Shown here piece by piece: positions 54,954 through 63,799 of a DNA stretch of 64,000 nt. A program made the position numbers and the translations under genes. This stretch comes from Opitutales bacterium. Its GTDB lineage: Bacteria; Verrucomicrobiota; Verrucomicrobiia; Opitutales; Intestinicryptomonadaceae. Each line of letters opens with the position of its first letter. Position 1 is the stretch's first letter. The notes beneath the pieces are model-generated. The model was given only the letters and a program-made list of their open reading frames with translations. It did not search any database and had not been told where the DNA came from. The stretch spans positions 286,909 through 350,908 of the forward strand of contig SUVP01000002.1 in assembly GCA_015061945.1 (NCBI GenBank), written 5' to 3'.

Positions 54954-56894
54954 ATGAGCTGTTGCCACTGCAATACAAATAATCACACACCTGATGACGA
55001 AGAATTGTCGCAAGGTGCAAAACTTATCGTTTCGGCGATATCGCTAATATGTGGATTTTTAGTTCAACACTTCGACATTCAAGTACCCGCATATCCAATC
55101 TCAGACCCATCGTGGATTGCTGTGTGGATATGTGCTATGCCGATTTTTAAAAACGCATTTTTTGCAATTTTTAAGTTGAAAAAAATCACTGTTCAAGTAC
55201 TGCTCGCGTCGGCAATGCTCGGGGCGTTTGCACTACAAATCCTCGCATTACTCGGGTATGTGTCGGAACATCATTCAGAAGCCAGCTACATTTTTGTAGT
55301 TGGTGAAATTGCATTCTTAATGGCGTTGGGAGAATGGATTGAAGACAAAACAGTAGTAAAAGCACAATCGGCGATAGTCTCGCTCGGCAGAATTATTCCC
55401 AAACGAGCACTAAAAAAAATTGGCGACAACTACGAAGATGTCTGCATTTCTACAATAGAAATTGACGATATAATTGCGATAAAACCAAATGAAATAATCC
55501 CTGTTGACGCTAAAGTTATCAAAGGCGAAACATCTGTCGATGAATCGACAATCACGGGCGAGTCTATGCCGTGCGACAAAAAAATATCTGACAAAGTTTT
55601 TGCTGGCACGCTCAATAAATCGGGATATATCGAAGTTTGCGTACTCAAACGTGTGAGCGATTCGACCATTTCACTATTGGCAAAAGCTGTCGAAGAAGCG
55701 AAAGGCACAAAAGCCCCGATATCGAGAATTGCTGACAAATGGGCGTCGAAAATTGTCCCAATAGCAATCTCAACTGCGATATTTGTTTTCTTGGGAGCAA
55801 AATATTTGCTCGGGGTTGATACGTTAGATGCGTTGATTAGAGCAATCACGATACTAATTGTTTTTTGTCCGTGTGCGTTTGTCTTGGCAACGCCGACTGC
55901 AATTTCAGCGAGTTTAGGTAAGCTCGCAAAGTCAGGAATACTTGTAAAAAACGGAGCAACAGTAGAAAATCTCTCTTATGTGGATAAAGTGTTTTTCGAC
56001 AAAACTGGAACGTTGACACACGCAAAAATCTCAGTTTCAAAAATATTTCCAAAGTTCGTATCAGAAGATGAATTACTCTCTATCGTAGCTTCGGCTGAAA
56101 AATTTTCTGAACACCCGATTGCAAAAGCAATTTTAGAATACGCCAAAAATAAAGTTGAAATTAAGACACCCGAAAACGTGCAATCGCACATCGGAGTCGG
56201 GGTATCGTGCAAACTTGGCGACGATTACATATCGGTTGAAAAATTCCAAGATATTAGCGATATTCCCGATTTAATCGACGCTCAAAAACGTGGCGAAACT
56301 ATCGTAAAAGTTAATCGCAACGACGAAATTATCGGCTACATAGCCCTTTCTGACACGATTAGAGATTCTGCAAAACTCGCAATAAATCACCTAAAGAATT
56401 TAGGGTGCCATTGCGAGATGTTAACGGGCGACTCGAAACAATCTGCCGAAAATGTCGCACAACAAGTGGGTATATCAGATTTCAAGGCACAACTTTTACC
56501 ACAAGATAAACTCGATTTTCTCAAAAGTGCAAAATTGGATGACAACAAAAAAATCTGTATGGTTGGTGATGGTGTAAACGATGCCCCTGCCCTCGCACAA
56601 GCCGATGTTTCTATCGCTATGAGCGATTTGAAAAGCGACTTGGCAATTAACATTTCAGATATTCTTCTCGTCGGTTCCGACTTGCAAAAAATTCCGCAAG
56701 CTATTTCTTTTTCGCAAAGAACTATGCGGATTATAAAAACAAATATGACGTTATCGGTCCTAATAAATGCAAGTGCGATAATCCTTGCTTTTGCTGGAAT
56801 TTTGACGCCTGTAATTGGTGCGATATGGCACAATGCGTCATCGATAATTGTCGTACTAAATTCGGCAAGGCTTTTAAATGCAAAACTAAAATAA
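54954..56894 (+). CDS. P1B-type metal-transporting ATPase
   Basis: Heavy-metal export ATPase in the inner membrane. Encodes 646 residues. CPC metal motif at about 305-307 in VFCPCAFVLATPTA; phosphorylation site DKTGTLTH with D349; TGES actuator motif; GDGVNDAPALAQADVSIAM near 540. No MXCXXC-type N-terminal domain, only a short CCHC-rich start (MSCCHCNTNNH). The C-terminal membrane helices are unusual: LINASAII and WHNASSIIVVLNSARLL, where copper pumps have YN and MxxSS; the SS is kept and M becomes H. Since the upstream regulator has a copper-type ligand set, Cu(I) is most likely, but the metal site is atypical. Confidence 0.88.
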   Translation: MSCCHCNTNNHTPDDEELSQGAKLIVSAISLICGFLVQHFDIQVPAYPISDPSWIAVWICAMPIFKNAFFAIFKLKKITVQVLLASAMLGAFALQILALLGYVSEHHSEASYIFVVGEIAFLMALGEWIEDKTVVKAQSAIVSLGRIIPKRALKKIGDNYEDVCISTIEIDDIIAIKPNEIIPVDAKVIKGETSVDESTITGESMPCDKKISDKVFAGTLNKSGYIEVCVLKRVSDSTISLLAKAVEEAKGTKAPISRIADKWASKIVPIAISTAIFVFLGAKYLLGVDTLDALIRAITILIVFCPCAFVLATPTAISASLGKLAKSGILVKNGATVENLSYVDKVFFDKTGTLTHAKISVSKIFPKFVSEDELLSIVASAEKFSEHPIAKAILEYAKNKVEIKTPENVQSHIGVGVSCKLGDDYISVEKFQDISDIPDLIDAQKRGETIVKVNRNDEIIGYIALSDTIRDSAKLAINHLKNLGCHCEMLTGDSKQSAENVAQQVGISDFKAQLLPQDKLDFLKSAKLDDNKKICMVGDGVNDAPALAQADVSIAMSDLKSDLAINISDILLVGSDLQKIPQAISFSQRTMRIIKTNMTLSVLINASAIILAFAGILTPVIGAIWHNASSIIVVLNSARLLNAKLK

Positions 56895-56896
56895 AA

Positions 56897-56935
56897 AAAG
56901 AATCCACTTCAGTAATGAGGTGGATTCTTTCATTT
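56897..56935. terminator. Bidirectional terminator, P1B ATPase and rhamnosidase genes
   Basis: AAAGAATCCACTTC (56897-56910) pairs with GAGGTGGATTCTTT (56917-56930); one pair is a wobble in the plus-strand RNA. A-rich before and T-rich after, between convergent genes. Confidence 0.8.
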
Positions 56936-56949
56936 TTGAGTTATTGTGA

Positions 56950-59256
56950 TTATTCTGCTACAACTTTGTATTCGCCCGAAGGCAATTTAAATGATCGCTT
57001 TTTAGCACACTTAAACTTTTCAAAGTTTTCGTATTTTACTAAATCTTGCGATCCATTTATCGATACCTTTTTGCCTTTAGTTATGTCTGGCATATAAAGT
57101 ATTGCTGTTGAATTTTGCGGAACTGTTATGTCCATTGAGAATTTTCCGTCTTTAACTTCAAATGCCGATTTTACGTCGCCAACGACAGTCGGAACAGAAA
57201 TTGATGCTCGTTCAAAAAGTGATGGAATAGGTGCGATGCGATATGTTTTCCAACCAGCTTCAAGTGGATATAATCCGCAGTAGAATTGTGCGATATTTGT
57301 GAGTGCTCCACCGCTCCATGCGTGGTTTACAGTGCCACCGCCGTCGCCACCAATCTGCCACGATTCCCAAAGTGTTGAATATTTTTTATCGACAGTCATA
57401 GTGTCGAAACGCAGTTGTGTGCGATTGAGAGCATAGTCGTATTTACCCATTTTGATGAGTGCTTCCATTACATATTTTTCCATATATGTACTTGAGTTGT
57501 TATAACGCAAGAGTGTACGGAAAATTGCATCATACTTCGATTCGTCTGCGATATTTGCGAGCACAGCCAACGCTTGAACACGGTCATCGGTCCAACCCTT
57601 GTGTGTTGCGTGGCGATATGCTTTGCCGTTCCAACATTTGTTGAAACTTTCTTTAATCTTTGCGACACTCGCACGATATTGTTTTGCATCTTCTGTATAG
57701 CCCAATAAATCAGCCATATCTGCTGTCTTTTGAAGTGCTATGCTATACCATGCAGAGAAAATCAAACGCTTATCGTGTTGTTGTCCCCAGTCGCCCCAAT
57801 GCCATCCAGGACGGCGAACAATAGGGAGTCCGTCTGAATCATATTCCCAAATGCTCAAATATTTTTTTACTGCCGGATACGCAAACTTGATAGTTTCGAT
57901 ATCGCCAGTATTCATATAATAATTCCAGAATCCATAGCTGACACTTGCACACATTTGTCCAGGAAGTTCGCCCTTGTGTGTGCCAGGGATTGGTGAGTGC
58001 AACACGCCGTTATCGAGTTGCCATGAGACTAATTCGCAGATAGCTTTTTTCATTATGCCATGCGATTTTGGATCCATTGTATAGAACGCTTCGCTGATAA
58101 GCTGGACAGCATCGCCCCACCATTGAGCACGTTCACGATCTGGACAGTCAAAGAAATTGTCTCTCATATTGACATAGAGCGTGCGAACTGCTTTTTTCCA
58201 GTACATCATATAGAATTCGCTATCGCAATCGAACGTACCCGACATCTCCGTATTGTAGCCCGATTCACGATATTTTACCGACTTAACTTTGACGTGTTTT
58301 GGAACGTAAAGAATAATATTTTGCCCATTCATCCAACCAAGCGATTCATAAGTTTGCTCGCCTCTTTTTGTGATATATTCCGCACGGACATTTATAGCCG
58401 ATCCACCAAAAGTGTGGTCCGTTTGAATATCGATAAGGCTATTTCCTTTAGGATCGTCGATTGTGATAATCGGCGTCATTTGCATATTGTATGGGAGTTT
58501 AGCTCTAATTGTGTCGTACCCTTCAGGTGCATTGCGACCCATTTTGACATCGTAAACCGCCCCCTTTGAGCGTTTCATTTCTGCCGATTTTATTTTGTAA
58601 AGTTTCCATTGTGGCATTGGTCGCACGACAAGTTTATTCCAAGGCGAACAGCCTTCAGTGCCGAGTTCAACTGAATTTGCACCGAAGAATTTTACATCGT
58701 TATTTTGCCAATTTGGAATATCTTTATTTGCATCGAACTTGATATTGCTTTCAGAAAGACGCTTATTAGGAGGTGGATTCATCGCCGAACTAAATGCTGG
58801 ATGAACAACAGATTTCCACGACGCATCACTTACGATTGATATACCGTCTGCCTTGGCTTCAAAGAACAGCCCATTCTTGCCACTACTCAAGTGTGAAAAG
58901 CCCGATTTGCCAAAATACCAATGCAAGATTGCAATTTTATTTTCGCCCTTTTTGAGATATTTTGCGATATCTACTTCGTCGCAATATGTATCTTGAGGAG
59001 TCGGACCACGCTTAAGTCCACCTTCAAAAACGACGAGTTCACCGTTTATCCAAAGCCAATATTTACTATCAACAGAAATTCGTGCTACAAGCGACTTCGG
59101 CACACTTGCCAAAGATACGTCTTTTCTAAACGCTGTCCATGTATTTGGATTGTCCACATCTTTATTATTTGCAGAAATCCACTTTGCAGTTTGTGCAAAC
59201 GATGTCGCCACCATCGCACACATCAATAACATTAATTTTATAATACGATTAAACAT
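56950..59256 (-). CDS. Secreted alpha-L-rhamnosidase-like protein (GH78 type)
   Basis: Releases L-rhamnose from plant or bacterial glycans. Encodes 768 residues from the ATG at 59256, which follows GGAGG. Signal peptide about 1-21 (ending TSFA-Q). N-terminal beta-sandwich has RISVDSKYWLWINGELV and a sugar-binding-like FGKSGF. The catalytic (alpha/alpha)6 barrel has the GH78 hallmark FDCPDRERAQWWGD (about 387-400), PGWHWGDWGQQ and the later WESWQIGGDGGGTVNHAWSGG, with likely catalytic Glu/Asp in these motifs. The C-terminal part is a beta domain. Export suggests use of external rhamnose-rich polymers such as pectin or rhamnogalacturonan. Confidence 0.87.
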   Translation of the reverse strand: MFNRIIKLMLLMCAMVATSFAQTAKWISANNKDVDNPNTWTAFRKDVSLASVPKSLVARISVDSKYWLWINGELVVFEGGLKRGPTPQDTYCDEVDIAKYLKKGENKIAILHWYFGKSGFSHLSSGKNGLFFEAKADGISIVSDASWKSVVHPAFSSAMNPPPNKRLSESNIKFDANKDIPNWQNNDVKFFGANSVELGTEGCSPWNKLVVRPMPQWKLYKIKSAEMKRSKGAVYDVKMGRNAPEGYDTIRAKLPYNMQMTPIITIDDPKGNSLIDIQTDHTFGGSAINVRAEYITKRGEQTYESLGWMNGQNIILYVPKHVKVKSVKYRESGYNTEMSGTFDCDSEFYMMYWKKAVRTLYVNMRDNFFDCPDRERAQWWGDAVQLISEAFYTMDPKSHGIMKKAICELVSWQLDNGVLHSPIPGTHKGELPGQMCASVSYGFWNYYMNTGDIETIKFAYPAVKKYLSIWEYDSDGLPIVRRPGWHWGDWGQQHDKRLIFSAWYSIALQKTADMADLLGYTEDAKQYRASVAKIKESFNKCWNGKAYRHATHKGWTDDRVQALAVLANIADESKYDAIFRTLLRYNNSSTYMEKYVMEALIKMGKYDYALNRTQLRFDTMTVDKKYSTLWESWQIGGDGGGTVNHAWSGGALTNIAQFYCGLYPLEAGWKTYRIAPIPSLFERASISVPTVVGDVKSAFEVKDGKFSMDITVPQNSTAILYMPDITKGKKVSINGSQDLVKYENFEKFKCAKKRSFKLPSGEYKVVAE

Positions 59257-59338
59257 AATACCTCCAATACACATATTGTTGATTTATGTGGGAAATTTAT
59301 TGAACGATAGGAAAAATTCAAGATAATTTTCCAAAGTT

Positions 59339-60652
59339 TCAAGACTCTGGACTATCCGAATCATCGAGCATCATACCCGATGTTTTCGCTACAACATAGT
59401 TGCCGACATTGTCGCCAGCAACGTTGCATGCTGTTTCAAACATATCCAACAATGGATTGATTCCGAGTGAGAGTGCAACAATTGTCGCTGTTTGCTCGGG
59501 CGACAGATGTAGAACATCGAGTACCATAAACAGTAGAAAAATACTGCCTCCAGGGACTCCACCTACACCGATTGAAACAAGCACAACGCTCGCTACCACA
59601 AGGAACATCTGCGACATTGTGATATCTAATCCAAAAATTCCTGCCGATAGAATGACGAACACAGGCAAGTGCAAACACACGCCGTCCATATTGATTGTTG
59701 CACCAAGCGACAACGCAAACGATGAAATTTCTGGCTTTACTTTCAATGTATCGTTAGCGGTTTCTATTGAAACTGGCAATGTTGCCGCACTCGAACGTGT
59801 TACAAAAGCAGTGATAATCGGAGCTCTAATTTTTGCCAAAATTTTGTACGGATTTTCTCTGCAAGTTATAAAAATTATTGCTGGATAAATCACAAAAATC
59901 ATAAGCATAATGCCAACGATTACACACATCGCTATTTCTGCGTATGAGCTGAACAAATCGGCTCCATAGACGGCAAAATTCACAAATGTCAGCGAGAAAA
60001 TACCAATCGGGAAATAGTACAAAAGCCAACTTACAATTTTAAAAATCGACTTTTCAATACCATCGAAAACTTGCAACATTTTTACGATACCTTCGTGCTC
60101 GCTCGCCTTTGTCGATTCGATAACTGCACGCGACGCCAATCCAAATAAAATCGCAAAGACAATAATCGCAAAGAAACGTGCCTCCGCTAACGCTTGGAAC
60201 GGATTTACAAATGCACTCAAGAATAAATCTACCAACATATTTGTTCCACTTTTCATAGACGTTTTCATAGAGTCTACTTGTTGCATAAGTGGAGCGGTTG
60301 CACACGAAACATTATCAACTGTCGGCGAGAACATCGATGCAACAAACAAGCCGAAAAGCGTCGCAAATATTGATGTTGTTAGATAAAACAGGATTACTTT
60401 TGCTCCGAGTCTGCCAAATTTTTTGAGTGGTAAACTCGACGCCCCCAATATCAACGAAAAGAACACAATCGGGATAACGATTGTCTTGAGCATTGCGACA
60501 AGCACCGAGCCAAATGGCGATATCGCCGATATAATCGTGTTGAACAAATCTTTGTCGTCGCCAAAGATGAGTTTAGCTAAAATCCCCGCCAATGCACCGA
60601 GTATAAATCCCGCAACATTCCACAAAAGTAAACTGATTTTTTTCTGAGCCAT
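59339..60652 (-). CDS. Dicarboxylate/amino acid:cation symporter (DAACS family), copy 2
   Basis: Encodes 437 residues from the ATG at 60652. About eight membrane helices. The serine-rich loop reads AFVTRSSAATLPVS, and the second motif LGATINMDGVCLHL; both differ from copy 1 (AFSTSSSIATLPVT and LGATVNMNGTALYE), pointing to different substrate preference. C-terminal GGVPGGSIFLLF and NPLLDMFETACNVAGDNVG fit the family. It may transport C4-dicarboxylates, glutamate/aspartate or serine/threonine; the choice is open. The gene has its own upstream region, with a minus-strand TTGACG near 60700. Confidence 0.88.
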   Translation of the reverse strand: MAQKKISLLLWNVAGFILGALAGILAKLIFGDDKDLFNTIISAISPFGSVLVAMLKTIVIPIVFFSLILGASSLPLKKFGRLGAKVILFYLTTSIFATLFGLFVASMFSPTVDNVSCATAPLMQQVDSMKTSMKSGTNMLVDLFLSAFVNPFQALAEARFFAIIVFAILFGLASRAVIESTKASEHEGIVKMLQVFDGIEKSIFKIVSWLLYYFPIGIFSLTFVNFAVYGADLFSSYAEIAMCVIVGIMLMIFVIYPAIIFITCRENPYKILAKIRAPIITAFVTRSSAATLPVSIETANDTLKVKPEISSFALSLGATINMDGVCLHLPVFVILSAGIFGLDITMSQMFLVVASVVLVSIGVGGVPGGSIFLLFMVLDVLHLSPEQTATIVALSLGINPLLDMFETACNVAGDNVGNYVVAKTSGMMLDDSDSPES

Positions 60653-60776
60653 ATTTAAATTTATAAAAATCAATACTCTAACTCATCAAAAATTTGCGTC
60701 AACAATAATGAAGTTTGTTTCTCGGTTTTATATTTTTGTTTTGTCAAAATTAAAAAATAGAATTTAATCTTTTCCT

Positions 60777-61745
60777 ATGATTGAAAATCCACTTCCAGTT
60801 TCGATTATATCAGGCTTCTTGGGTTCCGGAAAAACTACCCTTCTGAAACGTATTTTGGCTTCGTCAAAAAACGCAAGCCGTATTGCAGTAATCGAAAATG
60901 AGCTGGGCGATATTCCTATCGACGACCTTATCCTCGCAGAATTTGCCCCCGCCCGTATGGATACTGTTTTAGGTAGAACGTGTTGCGAAACTCGAGGAAC
61001 GTTTATCAAAACACTTCGAGAAATTTTAAAATCGCGTGATAGTCTTGATAAGCTCGTGATTGAATCGACTGGCGTTGCACATCCAGGTATGCTCGCAAAC
61101 GCAATACTTGGCGATCCAGAACTTTCGCAAAAAATGAAACTCGATGGAATCATCACCATCGTCGATTCTGCAAACTTTATCTCGCATCTCGACGGCGACG
61201 GACACGCTCGAGAACAAGTCGCCTTTGCCGACTCTATCATTATAAATAAGTGCGATATCGCCGATGAGACAAAAATCCAACAAGTTGAAAATATCATTCA
61301 AGAAATAAACCCGTCAGCTAATTGTGTCCGCACAAGTTATGCCGATACAAACCTTTCAAACTTACTCGAACTCGGCGGTTTAGATATCAAGAAAATTGCT
61401 GGAAGAATCGGTGGGTGTGCGTCAATTTGTAGCGGACATCATTCGCACTCGCACGATATTTCAACTGTTGCAATCAGAACAAATGAAGCGTACGCATTTC
61501 TCTCGCTAAAAGAATGGCTTGAAGATTATATCGCAAAACATAGAGACGATATTTATCGAGCAAAGGGCGTGTTGTGGCTCGCTAATGTCGACAAACAGAT
61601 TGTTTTTCAAGGCGTACACGACAATTTTTATCTTGATGTCGGTGAAGATTGGGGCGAAAACGAACGCATCAATTCTCTCATTTTTATCGGCGTAAACCTC
61701 AACGAAAAAGAAATTAGAGATGGTTTGAAAAAGTGCGTCTACTAA
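60777..61745 (+). CDS. CobW/COG0523-family GTPase
   Basis: Metal-linked P-loop GTPase (zinc or cobalt insertion or trafficking). Encodes 322 residues. Walker A GFLGSGKT (13-20), E-loop NELGDI (41-46), ESTGVAHP, NKCDIAD guanine-binding motif and the CobW C-terminal domain. The signature CxCC that usually reads GCICC is GRTCC (67-70), so the first Cys is missing and metal binding may be altered. A Cys/His cluster CASICSGHHSHSHD (about 213-226) could give an additional metal site. It is not next to a metal transporter, although the CDF and P1B genes lie 4-8 kb upstream. Confidence 0.87.
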   Translation: MIENPLPVSIISGFLGSGKTTLLKRILASSKNASRIAVIENELGDIPIDDLILAEFAPARMDTVLGRTCCETRGTFIKTLREILKSRDSLDKLVIESTGVAHPGMLANAILGDPELSQKMKLDGIITIVDSANFISHLDGDGHAREQVAFADSIIINKCDIADETKIQQVENIIQEINPSANCVRTSYADTNLSNLLELGGLDIKKIAGRIGGCASICSGHHSHSHDISTVAIRTNEAYAFLSLKEWLEDYIAKHRDDIYRAKGVLWLANVDKQIVFQGVHDNFYLDVGEDWGENERINSLIFIGVNLNEKEIRDGLKKCVY

Positions 61746-61796
61746 TTTAAATCTTTTTGAAACTTTTTTGAATTTGCTAACGTTTTAAATAGTACT

Positions 61797-62216
61797 ATGA
61801 AAACAATATCAAAACTATTAGGAATTATTTTAATCCTCATTTTATCGTGCGTTTTCACATTTGCAAAAACATATCGAGACCAATATGGTAATCGCAAAGG
61901 TACTGCTACTACTCAAGGTAATACGACTACATATCGAGACCAATATGGCAATCGTACCGGCTCTGCTACTACAAATGGCAACACTACTACTTACCGAGAC
62001 CAATATGGTAATCGCAAAGGTACCGCTACTACTCAAGGCAATACAACTACATATCGAGACCAATATGGAAACCGCACTGGCTCTGCCACTACAAATGGCA
62101 ACACTACCACTTACCGAGACCGGTATGGGAACAGAGTTGGCACTGCAACAAAAGAAGGTAATCAAATAGTCTATCGGGACAAATACGGGAATCGAAAAGC
62201 AACAGCTTCTGAATAA
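61797..62216 (+). CDS. Secreted short tandem-repeat protein
   Basis: Encodes 139 residues. Signal peptide about 1-23 (ending FTFA-K). The rest is six repeats of a 20-residue unit with consensus YRDQYGNRxGTATTxGNTTT, encoded by 60-bp units at 61869-61928, 61929-61988, 61989-62048, 62049-62108 and 62109-62168, plus a partial one to 62213. The first four alternate between two versions (NRKGTATTQ and NRTGSATTN), so a 120-bp block was itself duplicated. The last two are diverged. Repeats of this sort (YD- or RHS-like rich in Tyr, Asp, Gly, Asn) suggest an extended surface or matrix protein. No partner protein is obvious; it has its own terminator. Confidence 0.65.
   Translation: MKTISKLLGIILILILSCVFTFAKTYRDQYGNRKGTATTQGNTTTYRDQYGNRTGSATTNGNTTTYRDQYGNRKGTATTQGNTTTYRDQYGNRTGSATTNGNTTTYRDRYGNRVGTATKEGNQIVYRDKYGNRKATASE
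61869..62168 (+). repeat. Five 60-bp tandem repeats in an A-B-A-B-C order
   Basis: Units at 61869, 61929, 61989, 62049 and 62109. Units 1 and 3, and 2 and 4, are closest to each other, so duplication of a two-unit block is likely. Unit 5 is diverged and a partial sixth copy follows. Confidence 0.85.
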
Positions 62217-62222
62217 AACTTT

Positions 62223-62252
62223 AACGCATCTGAATACAGATGCGTTTTTTTT
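62223..62252 (+). terminator. Terminator after the repeat-protein gene
   Basis: AACGCATCTG/CAGATGCGTT stem with an AATA loop and a T tail. Confidence 0.85.
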
Positions 62253-62321
62253 ACAAAACAAACTCTGTCGCAAATACTGAAAAAACTTGCTTAAAATTCA
62301 TCCTCGTAAGATAATTTCTCT

Positions 62322-63788
62322 ATGAAGTTTTTGAAAGTATTTACATTTTTAGCGATACCTTTGTGCGTCTCAAATATCGCTGTCGCCATTGAAAATATCG
62401 ATATTTGCGATGATAAATTTTCCGCAACAAAATGCGTATTCAAAGCCGACAGAACAAGCTCGGCAGAATATAAAACATCGGCAATGCCAGCTGGATACCA
62501 AGGTGTAAATATCGAAATTAAGACAGAATCGCTACAACATTCTGACGCAAAAAAAGAAGATGTTTTTAGAGTACAATTTTATCAAATCGACCCGACATCA
62601 AATAAAAAAATAAACAAACTTAAATCGACACCTATTAGAACTTTCGCAAATGCAGAACGTGTCATCGAGCTTGAATCTTGCTACTTTGCAAAAGAAAATT
62701 TGCCGATTTATTTAAAAATAGAACGCCTTTGCGACGACCCTGCCGACACGTCGGAAGCCCCTGTTCTCCTTGCTGGAATCAAAGTTTCGACAGTAAAAAA
62801 ATTGCCTGAACCAATCGTCGTAGAAAATAAAAAAGGCTACAACTCTTGGCCTATGATTCAAGCGTGGAAAGGCAAATTATTCTACCTGTACACACGTGGT
62901 AGCGGACACACTATCGGCGAAGGTTCACGAGATACTTTTCTGAAAATTTCTTCAGATAACGGCAAAACATGGAGCAAAGAAATACCATTTGCCACCGATC
63001 AATTATACGGCGAAGTTCCAATCGGCAAAGGGTTAGACGAAAACGGAAATATTCTCTTTTGGGTGAGATTTATTGGACGAAAAAATCCGAGCTCGCACAA
63101 ATTGTATATGTCTGAAGACGGTGTAAATTTCAAAGTGATATCAACACCAAAACTCTCGCCTTTCCCAATGCAAATTACCGACGTTTTCAAAGTCGAAAAA
63201 GTCGGACTTATGGCATTATGGTTCGCAACCGATTACAAAACCGACAAAAATTCATGGGGTACTTTGGTCAGCAAAGATAACGGCAAAACCTGGACGCAAA
63301 CAATAGTTGCATCTAAACTCGATAAAAAACATCATCACACAGAACCTTCTGCAGTTTATTTGGGGAACGGAAAAATCTTGGGTATTTCTCGTGTCCAAAA
63401 TGGACTCGATTCAACAGATAGAGCCCAATTCCAAATCGAATCGCACGATTACGGCAAAACGTGGACAACTTCTATCACAAATATCGGCGATGTTCAGATT
63501 TCAACACCAAGCCTAATATACGACCAAAAAACAGGGCTTGTCAGCAACTACTACTACCAACGTGGACGTGGTATGCTCAAACGTAGAGTCGCAAAAGTTG
63601 ATGAGATTTTAGGCAATCCGCTCGTATGGCGAAAGCCTGGAATTATCGCATTCGCAAGTGCTGTCGGATATGATGCTGGCAATGTGAACGCAACTTTCAT
63701 CGGCGATACGCACTACCTCGCCTATTACTCGGGCGACAGGAAAAAAGCAAGCGTTGTGATTTCATCAACGCCAGCTCCACAAAAGTAA
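62322..63788 (+). CDS. Secreted sialidase/BNR-repeat-like protein
   Basis: Encodes 488 residues. Signal peptide about 1-22 (ending IAVA-I). A first domain of about 150 residues is beta-rich. The C-terminal six-bladed propeller has three Asp-box motifs: SSDNGKTWS (about 209), SKDNGKTWT (about 317) and SHDYGKTWT (about 374), plus YNSWPMIQAWKGKLFYLYTRG. Asp boxes occur in sialidases and other exoglycosidases; the catalytic Tyr/Glu and Arg triad cannot be pinned down from sequence alone. Likely function is removal of sialic acid or a related sugar from host or dietary glycans. The export signal matches the rhamnosidase in this part of the window. Confidence 0.7.
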   Translation: MKFLKVFTFLAIPLCVSNIAVAIENIDICDDKFSATKCVFKADRTSSAEYKTSAMPAGYQGVNIEIKTESLQHSDAKKEDVFRVQFYQIDPTSNKKINKLKSTPIRTFANAERVIELESCYFAKENLPIYLKIERLCDDPADTSEAPVLLAGIKVSTVKKLPEPIVVENKKGYNSWPMIQAWKGKLFYLYTRGSGHTIGEGSRDTFLKISSDNGKTWSKEIPFATDQLYGEVPIGKGLDENGNILFWVRFIGRKNPSSHKLYMSEDGVNFKVISTPKLSPFPMQITDVFKVEKVGLMALWFATDYKTDKNSWGTLVSKDNGKTWTQTIVASKLDKKHHHTEPSAVYLGNGKILGISRVQNGLDSTDRAQFQIESHDYGKTWTTSITNIGDVQISTPSLIYDQKTGLVSNYYYQRGRGMLKRRVAKVDEILGNPLVWRKPGIIAFASAVGYDAGNVNATFIGDTHYLAYYSGDRKKASVVISSTPAPQK

Positions 63789-63799
63789 TTTACGGCAAT

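Noticed and set aside
61842..62273. Antisense ORF of 143 codons opposite the repeat protein
   Set aside because: It mirrors the 60-bp repeats and has no start context; the plus-strand frame has a clear signal peptide.
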